Notes: generated by a model from the letters alone, not told the origin. Shown: positions 11,682-19,857, numbered from the stretch's first letter. The stretch is DNA of 64,000 bases from Inquilinus limosus DSM 16000 (GCF_000423185.1 NZ_AUHM01000034.1:32220-96219), one strand, 5' to 3'. Numbers and translations are program-made.

Positions 11682-11837
11682 CGTCCGGACCGGATCGATG
11701 GTAACGTTCACATCGGTGACCGGGACCATTTGCCGCCGCATCGATGATCTGCAACTCGTCGCCGGCCGGGACCAGTCGGTCCGGTGTGGGTGGGGCTATG
11801 GCGTCTCGGTCAGCGGAGCAACAACGGGAAGTGAGCC

Positions 11838-12317
11838 ATGTCGGAAGCCGCCGGCCTCGCCCTCGGGGAAGGCATCCATCTTGATCCGGCGGGCAACATG
11901 GCTTTGAGGAAGCACACGACTGCGATGAAGATCCTTCTCGTCGACGACGACGAGCTGTTCCTGGAATTCGCGGCGGCCATGCTGCGCGCCGACGGCGCCG
12001 CCGTCGAGACCTGCGCCAGCGCGGGCGACGCCATCGCCGCGCTCAACCTCGACGACGAAGGCAAGCCGGCACGGGACTTCGATGCCGTGCTGATCGACAT
12101 CGTCATGCCGGAGGTGTCGGGCACCGAGCTGTGCTCGCTGATCCGGGCCCATGCCGGCTATGGCGACCTGCCGGTGATCATGATCAGCGCCACCCGCGAC
12201 ATGAGCCTGATCGACCAGGCCCTGACCGCCGGCGGCTCCTCCTACATCCAGAAGCCGATCCAGGCCGCGACCTTCGCCGGGGAGATCCGGCAGAAGATCG
12301 CGGAAGCGCGGGGCTGA
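11838..12317 (+). CDS. Single-domain response regulator (receiver domain only)
   Basis: CheY-like receiver. Counting from the internal ATG at 11925 it starts MKILLVDDDELFL, giving the acidic pocket D7-D9, phosphoacceptor D58 (LIDIVMPE), the conserved Ser in MISAT, and Lys in QKP. There is no output domain. Start choice is uncertain: the ATG at 11838 has GGGAAGTGA just upstream (good Shine-Dalgarno match), 11898 is intermediate, and 11925 gives the minimal receiver. An insertion (NLDDEGKPAR) precedes the phospho-Asp strand. It follows the GGDEF-EAL gene by 156 bp in the same direction and may regulate it, but no histidine kinase is nearby. Confidence 0.88.
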   Translation: MSEAAGLALGEGIHLDPAGNMALRKHTTAMKILLVDDDELFLEFAAAMLRADGAAVETCASAGDAIAALNLDDEGKPARDFDAVLIDIVMPEVSGTELCSLIRAHAGYGDLPVIMISATRDMSLIDQALTAGGSSYIQKPIQAATFAGEIRQKIAEARG

Positions 12318-12353
12318 CTGCGGACAGGGCCCGGGGAAACGAGATCCGATTCG

Positions 12354-12818
12354 TCAAACCGACGCCCGATACGCCCCCAGGAGGGCCTGCCACCATTCGC
12401 CGTGCCGCTGCAGGAAGACCGCGTCCGGGAAATGGTGCCGGGCGACATGGTCTTGCGGCACGCTGTCCCAGCCGCGATGCTCGACGGTCACGCGCGTCTG
12501 GTCGCCAACGGGCTCGAACCGGACCTCGACCTCGGTCGACTGCCCGGGCGAGAAGCTCGCCTGCCGCCAGGAGAAGACCAGGCGGCTGCCCGGCTCCCAC
12601 ACCAGGATCCGGCCGATCTCGAAGATGTGTCCGTCCGGCCGCGTCTCGACGAAGCGGCCGCCGGGCCCGGGCTCGAAGCGCAGCACCCCGGGCTCGCCCG
12701 GCGTGAACCGGAACAACGGGTTCGGCTGCCACCACAGGCCGATATTCTCGACGAAGGCGGTGAAGGCCCGTTCCGCCGTCGCCGCGACACGCAGAGAGAC
12801 GAGGATGCTCGACGTCAT
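12354..12818 (-). CDS. SRPBCC (AHSA1/START-like) domain protein
   Basis: A 154-aa protein of the SRPBCC ligand-binding fold, AHSA1 group. Seen are an ILVSLRVAATAERAFTAFV opening, GGRFVE, a WEPGSRLVFSW strand and the C-terminal helix with WWQALL. The start ATG at 12818 overlaps the stop of the ArsR gene (ATGA). AHSA1-type proteins are often encoded directly after ArsR regulators in VOC/ArsR/SRPBCC cassettes, as here. Its biochemical function is unknown. Confidence 0.88.
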   Translation of the reverse strand: MTSSILVSLRVAATAERAFTAFVENIGLWWQPNPLFRFTPGEPGVLRFEPGPGGRFVETRPDGHIFEIGRILVWEPGSRLVFSWRQASFSPGQSTEVEVRFEPVGDQTRVTVEHRGWDSVPQDHVARHHFPDAVFLQRHGEWWQALLGAYRASV

Positions 12819-13162
12819 GGCGTCCGCTCCAGATGCGCCCTGAAAGCGGCGAGCTGGTCGACCCACAGCCGCTCGGTCTCGGCCAGCCATGCCTTCAGAT
12901 CCGCCATCGGCTCCGGCCTCAGGCTGTAGATGCGCACCCGCGCATCGAACTCCGGATGGGCCTCCTCGACCAGCCCGCCCGCCTTCAGCGTGCGCAGGTG
13001 CCGGCTGAGCGCCGGCGGGTTGAGGCCCAGCGCCTCCGCCAGCTCCCCCGCCCGCCGCGGCCGCTCGCGCAGCAGCTCGATCAGCCGCCGCCGATGCGGG
13101 TCGGCGAGCGCCGCCAGGGTCCGGTCGAGCAGCGTCTGGTCGGGTCGGGCGGCAGTCCTCAC
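12815..13162 (-). CDS. ArsR-family winged-helix transcriptional regulator
   Basis: A 115-aa winged-helix DNA-binding protein. The helix-turn-helix reads ADPHRRRLIELLRERPRRAGELAEALGLNPPALSRHLRTLKAGGLV, cut here across two stretches of the same domain. The start is GTG at 13162, overlapping the stop of the VOC gene as GTGA; its own stop overlaps the next start as ATGA. There is no CxCxC metal site, so this is not a classical arsenic or metal sensor. It probably represses its own operon through the direct repeats at 13644-13672. Signal unknown. Confidence 0.88.
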   Translation of the reverse strand: MRTAARPDQTLLDRTLAALADPHRRRLIELLRERPRRAGELAEALGLNPPALSRHLRTLKAGGLVEEAHPEFDARVRIYSLRPEPMADLKAWLAETERLWVDQLAAFRAHLERTP

Positions 13163-13620
13163 ACCCAGCCTTCGATCTTCAGCCCCGACGCCTGCTCCGC
13201 CTCCTCGCGCGAGACCTGGCGGACGGTCTGGCCGAACGTCCAGACATGCCCTTCCGGATCGCGCGCGCGATAGGTGCGGTCGCCATAGAACTGGTCGGTC
13301 GGATCCTGCAGGATCACCGCCCCGGCCGCCCTCGCCCGGGCGCAATGCTCGTCGATGCCGTGATCGAGATGGACATGGATCGACTGGGTGTTCTTGCCGC
13401 CGATCGAGGCCGGGCTGGCGGTGAAGTCCGCCCATTCCGATCCGACATAGATCAGGCCGTCGCCGAACCGCATCTCCGAATGCGCGAGGTTCCCGCCCTG
13501 GTCGGTGATGACCATGCTGCGCTCGAAGCCGAACGCCTTTTCCAGCCAGTCGAGCGCCGCCCAGGGGTCCTTGTAGAACACGCCCGTCGTCAGCGCCGGG
13601 CGCGAAGCGGGATCAGCCAT
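13159..13620 (-). CDS. VOC-superfamily (glyoxalase/PhnB-like) protein
   Basis: A 153-aa protein of the vicinal-oxygen-chelate fold. It shows the paired beta-alpha-beta-beta-beta modules with DPWAALDWLEKAFGFE near the N-terminus and RDPEGHVWTFGQ near the C-terminus, as in PhnB/bleomycin-resistance-like proteins. It is the first gene of a three-gene operon with ArsR and SRPBCC genes, all linked by 4-bp overlaps. GGAG lies 9 bases before the ATG. The substrate is unknown; binding or detoxification of a small hydrophobic compound is a reasonable guess. Confidence 0.87.
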   Translation of the reverse strand: MADPASRPALTTGVFYKDPWAALDWLEKAFGFERSMVITDQGGNLAHSEMRFGDGLIYVGSEWADFTASPASIGGKNTQSIHVHLDHGIDEHCARARAAGAVILQDPTDQFYGDRTYRARDPEGHVWTFGQTVRQVSREEAEQASGLKIEGWV

Positions 13621-13643
13621 CGCTCAGCTCCTTCACTGCTATT

Positions 13644-13678
13644 GAAATATTTAACGCCATAGAGAAATATCTAGTCAA
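13644..13678 (-). promoter_or_regulatory. Promoter of the VOC-ArsR-SRPBCC operon with two direct-repeat operator half-sites
   Basis: On the minus strand, TTGACT (13678-13673) and TTAAAT (13654-13649) are separated by 18 bp, a good sigma-70 promoter. Overlapping it, GAAATATTT (13644-13652) and GAAATATCT (13664-13672) repeat exactly 20 bp apart, i.e. two helical turns. They are a likely ArsR repressor binding site. AT content is conspicuously high compared with the surroundings. Confidence 0.6.
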
Positions 13679-13683
13679 GAAGA

Positions 13684-13713
13684 AGGTCGGGTTCGCCCGG
13701 GCGAGCCCGACCT
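13684..13713. terminator. 30-bp palindromic hairpin at the 3' end of the SsuA-like gene
   Basis: AGGTCGGG (13684-13691) pairs with CCCGACCT (13706-13713), and the interior TCGCCCGGGCGA is itself palindromic. It lies 12 bp after the stop of the binding-protein gene and before the promoter of the VOC operon. It is followed on the minus strand by TCTTCTT, so it may terminate transcription. Its core GGTCGGGTTCGC resembles the twin-hairpin repeats at 22628 and 57450. Confidence 0.6.
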
Positions 13714-13724
13714 GCCTCCGCCGG

Positions 13725-14756
13725 CTACTTGATCGCCTGCGCCTTCTCGGCGAAGCGCGGATCCCAGGTCTTCGACAGGTCGATCTCTGCATCCTTCAGC
13801 TCGGGGCTGAAGCGGTGCAGGATGTCGAGCGAGGTCTGCATCCCCTCTGCCTTGATCAGCCCGTCGCGGGAATACATCGGCAGGGAGTTCGTCACCGACT
13901 GGACGTAAAGGTCGCGGTCGCCCAGCAGGAACTCCTCCGGCACCACGGCCGCCACATCCTCCGGCTTTGCGGTGGACAGCCAGCGCAGCGCCTTCATGAA
14001 GGCGTTGACCAGCGCCTGCGCCGTCTCCGGATTCTCCTCGATGAAATCCTCCTTGGCATAGAGCACCGCAGCCGGGACCGGACCGCCGAACACGGACTTC
14101 ACCCCCTCCTCCGTCCGCGTGTCGACCAGGACGGTGGCAGCGCCGGTGGACTGCAGCTTCGAGATCACCGGGTCGAGATTGGCCATGGCGTCGATCTCGC
14201 CATGCTGCATCGCCGCGACGGCGCTGGGGCCGCCGCCGACCGAGACGAAGGACACGTCCTCCGGCGTCAGCCCCTCCTTCGCCAGGAGGGCGTTGACGAA
14301 GAAGTTGGTCGAGGAGCCGGGGGCGGTGACACCGACCTTGCGGCCCTTGAGGTCGGCCACCGACTTGATCTCGCCGGCCAGGGACTGGCGCACCACCAGC
14401 ACGATACCGGGGAAGCGGCCGAGCTCGACCAGCGCCCGGATGTCCTGGCCCCTGGCCTGCATCAGGATGGTGTGCTCATAGGCGCCGGTGGTGACGTCGG
14501 TCGACCCGCCCATCATCGCCTGCAGGCTCTTGGCGCCGCCGGCGAAGTCGCTGATCTCGACGTCCAGCCCCTCCTCCTTGAAGAAGCCCTTCTTCTCCGC
14601 GATGGTCAGCGGCAGGTAATAGAGCAGCGGCTTGCCGCCGACGCCGATGGTGACATGCGTCTTCTCCGGCGCCGCCATGGCCGGCACCGTTGGCGTTAGG
14701 CAAAGAATTTGGGCCAGGCCGAGGGCCAGCGCCATTCCGCGCAGCAGGGTTTTCAT
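13725..14756 (-). CDS. ABC transporter substrate-binding protein, SsuA/TauA/NMT1-like
   Basis: Periplasmic binding protein of 343 aa. The signal peptide runs from about residue 1 to 29 (ends PAMA-AP). The mature part has the NMT1/THI5 signatures: YYLPLTIAEKKGFFKEEGLDVEI, the AEGALLxMxxG-like SLQAMMGGSTDV, DLKGRKVGVTAPGS and MQHGEIDAM. GGGAGGAAACGG precedes the ATG. It is the last gene of an ATPase-permease-binding protein operon read on the minus strand. Family members carry sulfonates, taurine, nitrate or pyrimidine precursors; sequence alone does not choose among them. Confidence 0.9.
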   Translation of the reverse strand: MKTLLRGMALALGLAQILCLTPTVPAMAAPEKTHVTIGVGGKPLLYYLPLTIAEKKGFFKEEGLDVEISDFAGGAKSLQAMMGGSTDVTTGAYEHTILMQARGQDIRALVELGRFPGIVLVVRQSLAGEIKSVADLKGRKVGVTAPGSSTNFFVNALLAKEGLTPEDVSFVSVGGGPSAVAAMQHGEIDAMANLDPVISKLQSTGAATVLVDTRTEEGVKSVFGGPVPAAVLYAKEDFIEENPETAQALVNAFMKALRWLSTAKPEDVAAVVPEEFLLGDRDLYVQSVTNSLPMYSRDGLIKAEGMQTSLDILHRFSPELKDAEIDLSKTWDPRFAEKAQAIK

Positions 14757-14769
14757 CCGTTTCCTCCCA

Positions 14770-15570
14770 TCACCCTTGGGCCGAGGCGCTCGCTGCGCTC
14801 TCCGGCCGCCACACCAGAAGCCGCCGCTCGATCACCGAGACGGCGGCGTCGATCGCCACCACGAAGGCCGCCAGCACCAGCATGCCGGAGAACACGCCGA
14901 CCACGTCGAACACCCCCTCGGCCTGGGCGATGCGGTAGCCGAGCCCGGCGGTGGCGCCGAGATATTCGCCGACCACGGCGCCGACCAGGGCGAAGCCGAC
15001 CGAGGTGTGCAGGCTGGAGAACACCCAGGACAGCGCCGAAGGCAGATAGACGTGGCGCAGCAGCTGCCGGTCGTTCATCCCCAGCATGCGGGCGTTGGCC
15101 AGCACGGTCGGGCTGACCTCGCGCACGCCCTGGTAGACGTTGAAGAAGACGATGAAGAACACCAGCGTGACGCCGAGCGCCACCTTCGACCAGATGCCGA
15201 GGCCGAACCAGAGGGCGAAGATCGGCGCCAGCACCACCCGCGGCAGCGCGTTGGCGGCCTTGATGTAGGGGTCGAACACCGCCGCCGCCATGGCCCGCCG
15301 GGCGAACCAGAAGCCGAGCGCGACGCCGCCGAGGGCGCCGATGGCGAAGGCCAGCACCGTCTCCAGCAGGGTGACGCCGAGATGGCGCCAGATCACGCCC
15401 GAGGCAAAGTCCTTCCAGGTGCGCTCGATCACGCCGAGCGGCGTGGCGAAGAAGAACGGGTCGAGGATCTTCGTCGCCGTCAGCACGTGCCAGAGCAGAA
15501 GGCAGATCACGGCGACCGCGATCTGCCAGAACAGGATGCGGCCGCGCCCGCCTTCAGACGACATCGCCAT
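14770..15570 (-). CDS. ABC transporter permease, SsuC/TauC-like
   Basis: Inner-membrane permease of 266 aa (264 if the second ATG at 15564 is used). Membrane segments alternate through the length, with the binding-protein-dependent loop SPTVLANARMLGMNDRQLLRHVYLPSALSWV. It overlaps the upstream ATPase gene by up to 17 bp and is followed 13 bp later by the binding-protein gene. It forms the homodimeric channel of the SsuABC-type importer. Confidence 0.92.
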   Translation of the reverse strand: MAMSSEGGRGRILFWQIAVAVICLLLWHVLTATKILDPFFFATPLGVIERTWKDFASGVIWRHLGVTLLETVLAFAIGALGGVALGFWFARRAMAAAVFDPYIKAANALPRVVLAPIFALWFGLGIWSKVALGVTLVFFIVFFNVYQGVREVSPTVLANARMLGMNDRQLLRHVYLPSALSWVFSSLHTSVGFALVGAVVGEYLGATAGLGYRIAQAEGVFDVVGVFSGMLVLAAFVVAIDAAVSVIERRLLVWRPESAASASAQG

Positions 15571-16384
15571 AGGCCTTCATCACCTCGTCCTTGAGCGCCG
15601 CCCAGATCGCCCGGTGCAGCGCCACGAATTCCGGGTCGTGCCGGGATTCGGCCAGCTCGCGCGGCCGCGCCAGCCCGATCTTGTGGTCGGCGATGATCCG
15701 TGCCTGCGGCCCGGCCGACAGCACCACCACCCGGTCGGCCAGGGCGATCGCCTCCTCGAGGTCATGGGTGACGAACAGCACCGCCTTGCGCTCGGCCGAC
15801 CACAGCGACAGCAAGAGGTCGCCCATCACGATCCGGGTCTGGGCGTCGAGCGGGCCGAAGGGCTCGTCCATCAGCAGCAGCTTCGGCTCCAGGATCAGCA
15901 CCTGGGCCAGGGCGACGCGCTTCTTCTGGCCGCCGGAGAGCTGATGCGGGTAGCGGTCGCCCATCGACGCCAGCCCGACCCGGGCCAGCCAGGCCTGCGC
16001 CCGCTCCCGCGCCTCGGCCGGCGGCACGCCGCGCACCAAGAGGCCGACGGCGACATTGTCGCGCGCGGTCTTCCACGGCATCAGCGGGTCGGCCTGGAAC
16101 AGGTAACCGGCGTCGCGGTTCAGCCCCTGCAGCTTCCGGCCGAACACGGCGCAGCCGCCGGAGGCCGCCGGCACCAGCCCGGCGGCGACGTTCAGCAGGG
16201 TCGACTTGCCGCAGCCGGTCGGGCCGACGATGGCGGTGAACTCGCCGTCGGCCACGACCAGATCGGTCTCGCCCAGCGCGACGTAGCGCCCGCCGCCCTT
16301 CAGCGGATAGGCGACGGAAACTCCGGAAAACGCGATGGCCGGCGGGGCTTCCCCACTGCGCGCCGCCTCGGCGACTCTCTGCAC
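15554..16384 (-). CDS. ABC transporter ATP-binding protein, SsuB/TauB-like
   Basis: ATPase of about 276 aa with Walker A GPTGCGKST, Q-loop FQADPLMPW, signature LSGGQKKRVALAQ, Walker B LLLMDEPFGPLD and switch His in FVTHDLEEA. The open frame continues to 16657, which would collide with the divergent dehydrogenase gene. The only sensible start is the GTG at 16384, preceded by GGGGAAG. It is the first gene of the operon, and its promoter must lie in the 157-bp divergent region that holds the palindrome at 16483-16499. Confidence 0.92.
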   Translation of the reverse strand: MQRVAEAARSGEAPPAIAFSGVSVAYPLKGGGRYVALGETDLVVADGEFTAIVGPTGCGKSTLLNVAAGLVPAASGGCAVFGRKLQGLNRDAGYLFQADPLMPWKTARDNVAVGLLVRGVPPAEARERAQAWLARVGLASMGDRYPHQLSGGQKKRVALAQVLILEPKLLLMDEPFGPLDAQTRIVMGDLLLSLWSAERKAVLFVTHDLEEAIALADRVVVLSAGPQARIIADHKIGLARPRELAESRHDPEFVALHRAIWAALKDEVMKAYGDVV

Positions 16385-16482
16385 TCCTGGCTTCCCCCGG
16401 ATGGCTGGCCCTGGACGGGCCTTTTCGGACTCGGGCGGCAGTCTGTCCCAGATCCGACCCGGCTTTCCAGTCAAACGCGCTC

Positions 16483-16499
16483 GACAATCGCGATTTGTC
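16483..16499. promoter_or_regulatory. 17-bp palindrome in the divergent SsuB-like/LgoD-like promoter region
   Basis: GACAA (16483-16487) and TTGTC (16495-16499) flank a 7-bp centre TCGCGAT. The spacing and symmetry suit a dimeric repressor such as a GntR- or LacI-type protein. It lies between divergent genes, 43 bp before the dehydrogenase start. No regulator gene is adjacent, so the protein that binds is unknown. Confidence 0.45.
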
Positions 16500-16541
16500 C
16501 GATCAATTTGGGGCCACCCACCCCGACCGGCACGGACCACG

Positions 16542-17552
16542 ATGAAAGCGATCCTCTGCGAGAAGCCCGAGACCCTGCGCCTGATCGACCGGCCGGAGCC
16601 GCAGCGGCGCCCGGGCGAGGTGCTGGTGCGGATCCGCCGGGTCGGCGTCTGCGGCACCGACTACCACATCTACAAGGGCAACCAGCCCTACTTCGAATAC
16701 CCGCGCGTCATCGGCCACGAGCTCGGCGGCGAGGTGGTGGAAGCCGATGCCGGCAGCGCCCTCCGCCCCGGCCAGGCGGTGGCCATCCAGCCCTATCTGC
16801 ATTGCGGCACCTGCGGCGCCTGCCGGCGCGGCCGCACCAATTGCTGCCGGAGCCTGTCGGTGCTGGGCGTGCACCGCGACGGGGGCTTGTGCGAATGGCT
16901 GTCGGTGCCGGAGGAGAATGTCGTCCCGGCCGAGGGGCTGAGCCTGGACCAGGCGGCGATGGTCGAGTTCCTGGCGATCGGCGCCCATGGCATCCGCCGC
17001 GGCGCGCCGGGTGCCGGCGACCGGGTGCTGGTGGTCGGCGCCGGCCCCATCGGCATCGCCGCGACCATCTTCGCCAAGCTGCGCGGCGCCCATGTCAGCG
17101 TGTTGGACCTGAATCCCGGGCGCCTGGCCTTCAGCCGCGACGTCCTGAAGGCCGATGCCGTGTTCGAGGGCGGCGGCGATATCGACGATCGGCTGAAGCA
17201 GGCGACGGACGGCGAGTTCTTCGATCTGGTGGTCGACGCCACGGGCAGCCCGGCGGCGATGCGCAAGGGCTTCTCCTATGTCGCCCATGCCGGCGCCTAT
17301 GTGCTGCTGAGCATCGTCCTCGGCGAGATCGGCTTCTCCGACCCCGAGTTCCACAAGCGCGAGACCACCCTGCTGGCCAGCCGCAACGCCACGCGCGAGG
17401 ATTTCGAGACCGTCCTGGTGGCGATGCGGTCCGGGCATGTGCCGACAGCGGCCCTGGCCAGCCATCGCGGGCCCCTGGCCGAGGTGCCGGACCTGGTGCC
17501 GGGATGGAGCCGCCCCGAGACCGGCGTGATCAAGGCGCTGGTCGAAGTCTGA
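16542..17552 (+). CDS. Zinc-dependent medium-chain alcohol dehydrogenase, L-galactonate/L-gulonate oxidoreductase (LgoD)-like
   Basis: A 336-aa zinc-type medium-chain dehydrogenase. Catalytic zinc ligands are in GVCGTDYH and GHE; the structural zinc cysteines are in CGTCGACRRGRTNCC; the NAD-binding motif is VVGAGPIG. The combination GNQPYFEYPRVIGHE, GRTNCC, GVHRDGG and SDPEFHKRETTLLASRNAT closely matches what I recall of E. coli LgoD (YjjN), which oxidises L-galactonate. A sugar-acid or polyol substrate is therefore likely. It is divergent from the SsuABC-like importer with a shared regulatory palindrome, which may link the two. The start ATG at 16542 begins the conserved MKAILCEKP strand. 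Confidence 0.85.
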   Translation: MKAILCEKPETLRLIDRPEPQRRPGEVLVRIRRVGVCGTDYHIYKGNQPYFEYPRVIGHELGGEVVEADAGSALRPGQAVAIQPYLHCGTCGACRRGRTNCCRSLSVLGVHRDGGLCEWLSVPEENVVPAEGLSLDQAAMVEFLAIGAHGIRRGAPGAGDRVLVVGAGPIGIAATIFAKLRGAHVSVLDLNPGRLAFSRDVLKADAVFEGGGDIDDRLKQATDGEFFDLVVDATGSPAAMRKGFSYVAHAGAYVLLSIVLGEIGFSDPEFHKRETTLLASRNATREDFETVLVAMRSGHVPTAALASHRGPLAEVPDLVPGWSRPETGVIKALVEV

Positions 17553-17565
17553 TCCGGCGAGGTCT

Positions 17566-17928
17566 CTAGGCGAACCGAACCAGCTTCTCGCCGCCGGGCG
17601 CGGCCGCGGGCGGTGCCGGAAACGCCACCCGCGCCTCCTCCGCGGCGAGAAGGCGCTCGAGCCCGTAACGCATCCCCCGTGCCTCGCGATCGGTGATCGG
17701 CGTGACCGGCATGGGGCCGGCGAAGGCTGCCGCCCGGCGCTCGGGCGGCAGCTCGAGATAGTTCAGCGCCGAAATTGCGCCTTCCGGAATCCCGCGTTGC
17801 AGGAATTCATACCCACGGCGCAGGAAATGCGCCTCCCAGTGATCCAGGACGTCATCGAGCTTCCGCAAATACCGCCCCGCCAGCGAAGCTGAAAACAGAT
17901 CGTAATAGCTGGATATTCCCCCGAACAT
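17566..17928 (-). CDS. Hypothetical protein, 120 aa
   Basis: I do not recognise this protein. It begins MFGGISSYYDLFSASLAGRY, is largely helical in appearance, and ends in a Pro/Ala-rich tail (FPAPPAAAPGGEK). It is convergent with the dehydrogenase gene (13 bp apart) and codirectional with the methyltransferase upstream, separated from it by a 139-bp gap containing an 11-bp inverted repeat. The codon pattern matches its neighbours. No signal peptide or membrane segment is evident. Confidence 0.6.
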   Translation of the reverse strand: MFGGISSYYDLFSASLAGRYLRKLDDVLDHWEAHFLRRGYEFLQRGIPEGAISALNYLELPPERRAAAFAGPMPVTPITDREARGMRYGLERLLAAEEARVAFPAPPAAAPGGEKLVRFA

Positions 17929-18004
17929 GCGACTGCCCTCGGCTGATCCGGCTCACCCCCGGCAGACGTCATCATCGGCAGCAACCGTGAATTGTTCGTG
18001 AACC

Positions 18005-18050
18005 TCGATGCGGGCGAGTGATTCCGAGACAACCATTCTGCCCGCATCGA
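18005..18050. other. 11-bp perfect inverted repeat downstream of the methyltransferase gene
   Basis: TCGATGCGGGC (18005-18015) and GCCCGCATCGA (18040-18050) are exact reverse complements with a 24-bp loop. It lies 18 bp past the methyltransferase stop and upstream of the 120-aa gene. It may be a transcript-end hairpin or a widely spaced operator; there is no U-tract. Confidence 0.45.
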
Positions 18051-18067
18051 ATGCCGAGAAGCGACGA

Positions 18068-19339
18068 TCAGGCCGCCGTGGCGGTCGCCGCGACCGGTTT
18101 GAGCTGCGCACCGCTCCTCCTCGCTCGGCGCAGGCGCAGCCGGACGGAGCCGGCATCGCCGCCGTCCTTCCGCGCGACCCGCAGCGCGTAGAGATGGTCC
18201 GCCCTGGCCTGGAAGGTCAGCGGTGCGTCGCCGGGATCGTGCTGCAGCGTCGCCATGACCCGCCGGCCGAGCGGCGGGGCCGGACGGCGCACCAGCACCT
18301 CCACCTCGATCGCGGAGCCGTTGCGGTCGATCGCATCGACCTCGACCTCCACCGTCCCGCTGCCGAAATACTGCGGGCCGGTGACGTAGCCGGTCCCGCT
18401 GCGATGCGGCTTCAGCTCCTGCCAATCGGTCCACAGGCGGCGGGTCAGCATGTCGGCCTCTCGCCACAGCCGGGCCTTGGTCTCGGCGAATCCCCGCACC
18501 TCCGGCCGGACCTTGGGCAGGGCGTCGTCCTTCCGCAGCACCGCCAGGTTGGCGACGTTGATCGTGCCGCGCCGCCAGGCGACCACGGCGTGCAGCTGCG
18601 CATCGGCGGCGGCGCAGCCGAAATCCTCGAGCGTCTCCAGGCTCGGCTTGTTGAAGTGATGCTCGCGGACGGCGCAGTCGAACACCGGCTCCGGCCGCAG
18701 ATTGGAGGCGTGCAGCAGGTCGGCGAAATGCTCCGGGTGGAAATAGTAGTTGTTGGGAATACGGTGGCTTTCGCTGCCGTAGGACACAACCGTGGTGAAG
18801 GCGTAGACGCCGCCGGGCTTCAGCACGCGGTGCACCTCGTTCAGGTGGCGGATGAAGTCCTCGTCCTCGCCGATATGCTCGAAGGAGCCGGTCGACCAGG
18901 CGAAGTCGAAGCTGTCGTCAGGGAGCTCGATCTGCCGCATGTCCATCCGCATCGCCCGGATCCGCCCGTCCGGGACCGGCCAGGGCGCATGAGCCATCAC
19001 CAGGTCCTGCGGATTGTCGGTCCGCACCCCGACCCAGCGGCTGTCGGTCTGGTACAGATCGGTGACCACGACGTGCTCGACCTGATCCGCGATGGCGAAG
19101 ATCAGACGCTCGGTGCCGGCGCCGAGGGCCAGCCCCCGCGCAGTGCCGTGCAGCTTTCCGGCCCGATGCAGGGCCAGGAAGATCATCGCGAATTCCCAGG
19201 TTCGGCGCGACGTGCCCGGCACCACCTTGAGATGCTGGCGCACTATATGATCCACGGCGGGATCGAACCAATCATAGATATCGCTGACCTTCTGCAGATT
19301 GTCGATTCGAGTATCGGGAATACAATGGGTAGAAGCCAT
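18068..19339 (-). CDS. SAM-dependent class I methyltransferase with a long C-terminal extension
   Basis: A 423-aa protein. The Rossmann-type core appears with motif I as LALGAGTERLIFAIA (usual E/DxGxGxG), an acidic strand end VVVTDLYQTD, motif DSFDFAWSTGSFEHIG and the post-motif HRVLKPGGVYAFTT, all typical of Methyltransf_11-like enzymes. About 200 residues follow the core, ending in a beta-rich, Arg-rich tail (RLRLRRARRSG). The start is ATG at 19339 with GGGAGG about 10 bases upstream; the GTG at 19357 would read through that ribosome site. The acceptor is unknown; a sugar or cell-surface glycan is possible. Confidence 0.8.
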   Translation of the reverse strand: MASTHCIPDTRIDNLQKVSDIYDWFDPAVDHIVRQHLKVVPGTSRRTWEFAMIFLALHRAGKLHGTARGLALGAGTERLIFAIADQVEHVVVTDLYQTDSRWVGVRTDNPQDLVMAHAPWPVPDGRIRAMRMDMRQIELPDDSFDFAWSTGSFEHIGEDEDFIRHLNEVHRVLKPGGVYAFTTVVSYGSESHRIPNNYYFHPEHFADLLHASNLRPEPVFDCAVREHHFNKPSLETLEDFGCAAADAQLHAVVAWRRGTINVANLAVLRKDDALPKVRPEVRGFAETKARLWREADMLTRRLWTDWQELKPHRSGTGYVTGPQYFGSGTVEVEVDAIDRNGSAIEVEVLVRRPAPPLGRRVMATLQHDPGDAPLTFQARADHLYALRVARKDGGDAGSVRLRLRRARRSGAQLKPVAATATAA

Positions 19340-19467
19340 CTGTCCGCGCCCTCCCACGCTTCTGGAATGACAGCCCTATTTTAGCGATTCAAAGCGCCTT
19401 ATGTTCCTTTCGGGCCGAATGATTCTCGTTTATTTATGAAGATGAACGTTTATTTGAATTTTATATT

Positions 19468-19857
19468 TCACTTCGAATCGTTTGACTCACACGACCCCGG
19501 ATGGGCCGTCCGAGCCCCCGATGCCGGCGGCGATGCCGCCTCGGCGGGACGGAACGGCCGGCTCCGCAGATCGAGCCGCCGCTTCAGCCGCTTGACCTCC
19601 TCCTGCAGCCGGGCGTTCTCGCTGCGCAGCTGCCGCATCCGCGACTCCGCGGCGGCGAGGCGGTCGGTGAGCGGGTCGCCCCATTCCGTCCGGGCCGGCC
19701 GCGATGGCCGGGACGGCGCCAGCAGGTCCGACCAGCTCCAGCCGCCGCCGCGCACGAGCTTGTCCGCCGCCAGGGCCGCGGCCGCGCGTTCCCCGACATG
19801 GTCGGAACCGAGCATCCCCAGGATCCGGATCAGCCGCGTCAGATCGCCCTTGCGCAT
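19468..19857 (-). CDS. Hypothetical coiled-coil protein with a DUF2786-like N-terminus
   Basis: A 129-aa protein. Residues about 1-45 (RLIRILGMLGSDHVGERAAAALAADKLV) have the helix-loop-helix pattern seen in DUF2786-like proteins, which shield many phage-borne and chromosomal proteins of unknown role. Residues about 65-95 form a strong coiled coil (AESRMRQLRSENARLQEEVKRLKRR). The tail is Pro/Ala-rich. There is no enzymatic motif. It lies alone next to an AT-rich stretch (19384-19490). Function not recognised. Confidence 0.6.
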   Translation of the reverse strand: MRKGDLTRLIRILGMLGSDHVGERAAAALAADKLVRGGGWSWSDLLAPSRPSRPARTEWGDPLTDRLAAAESRMRQLRSENARLQEEVKRLKRRLDLRSRPFRPAEAASPPASGARTAHPGSCESNDSK

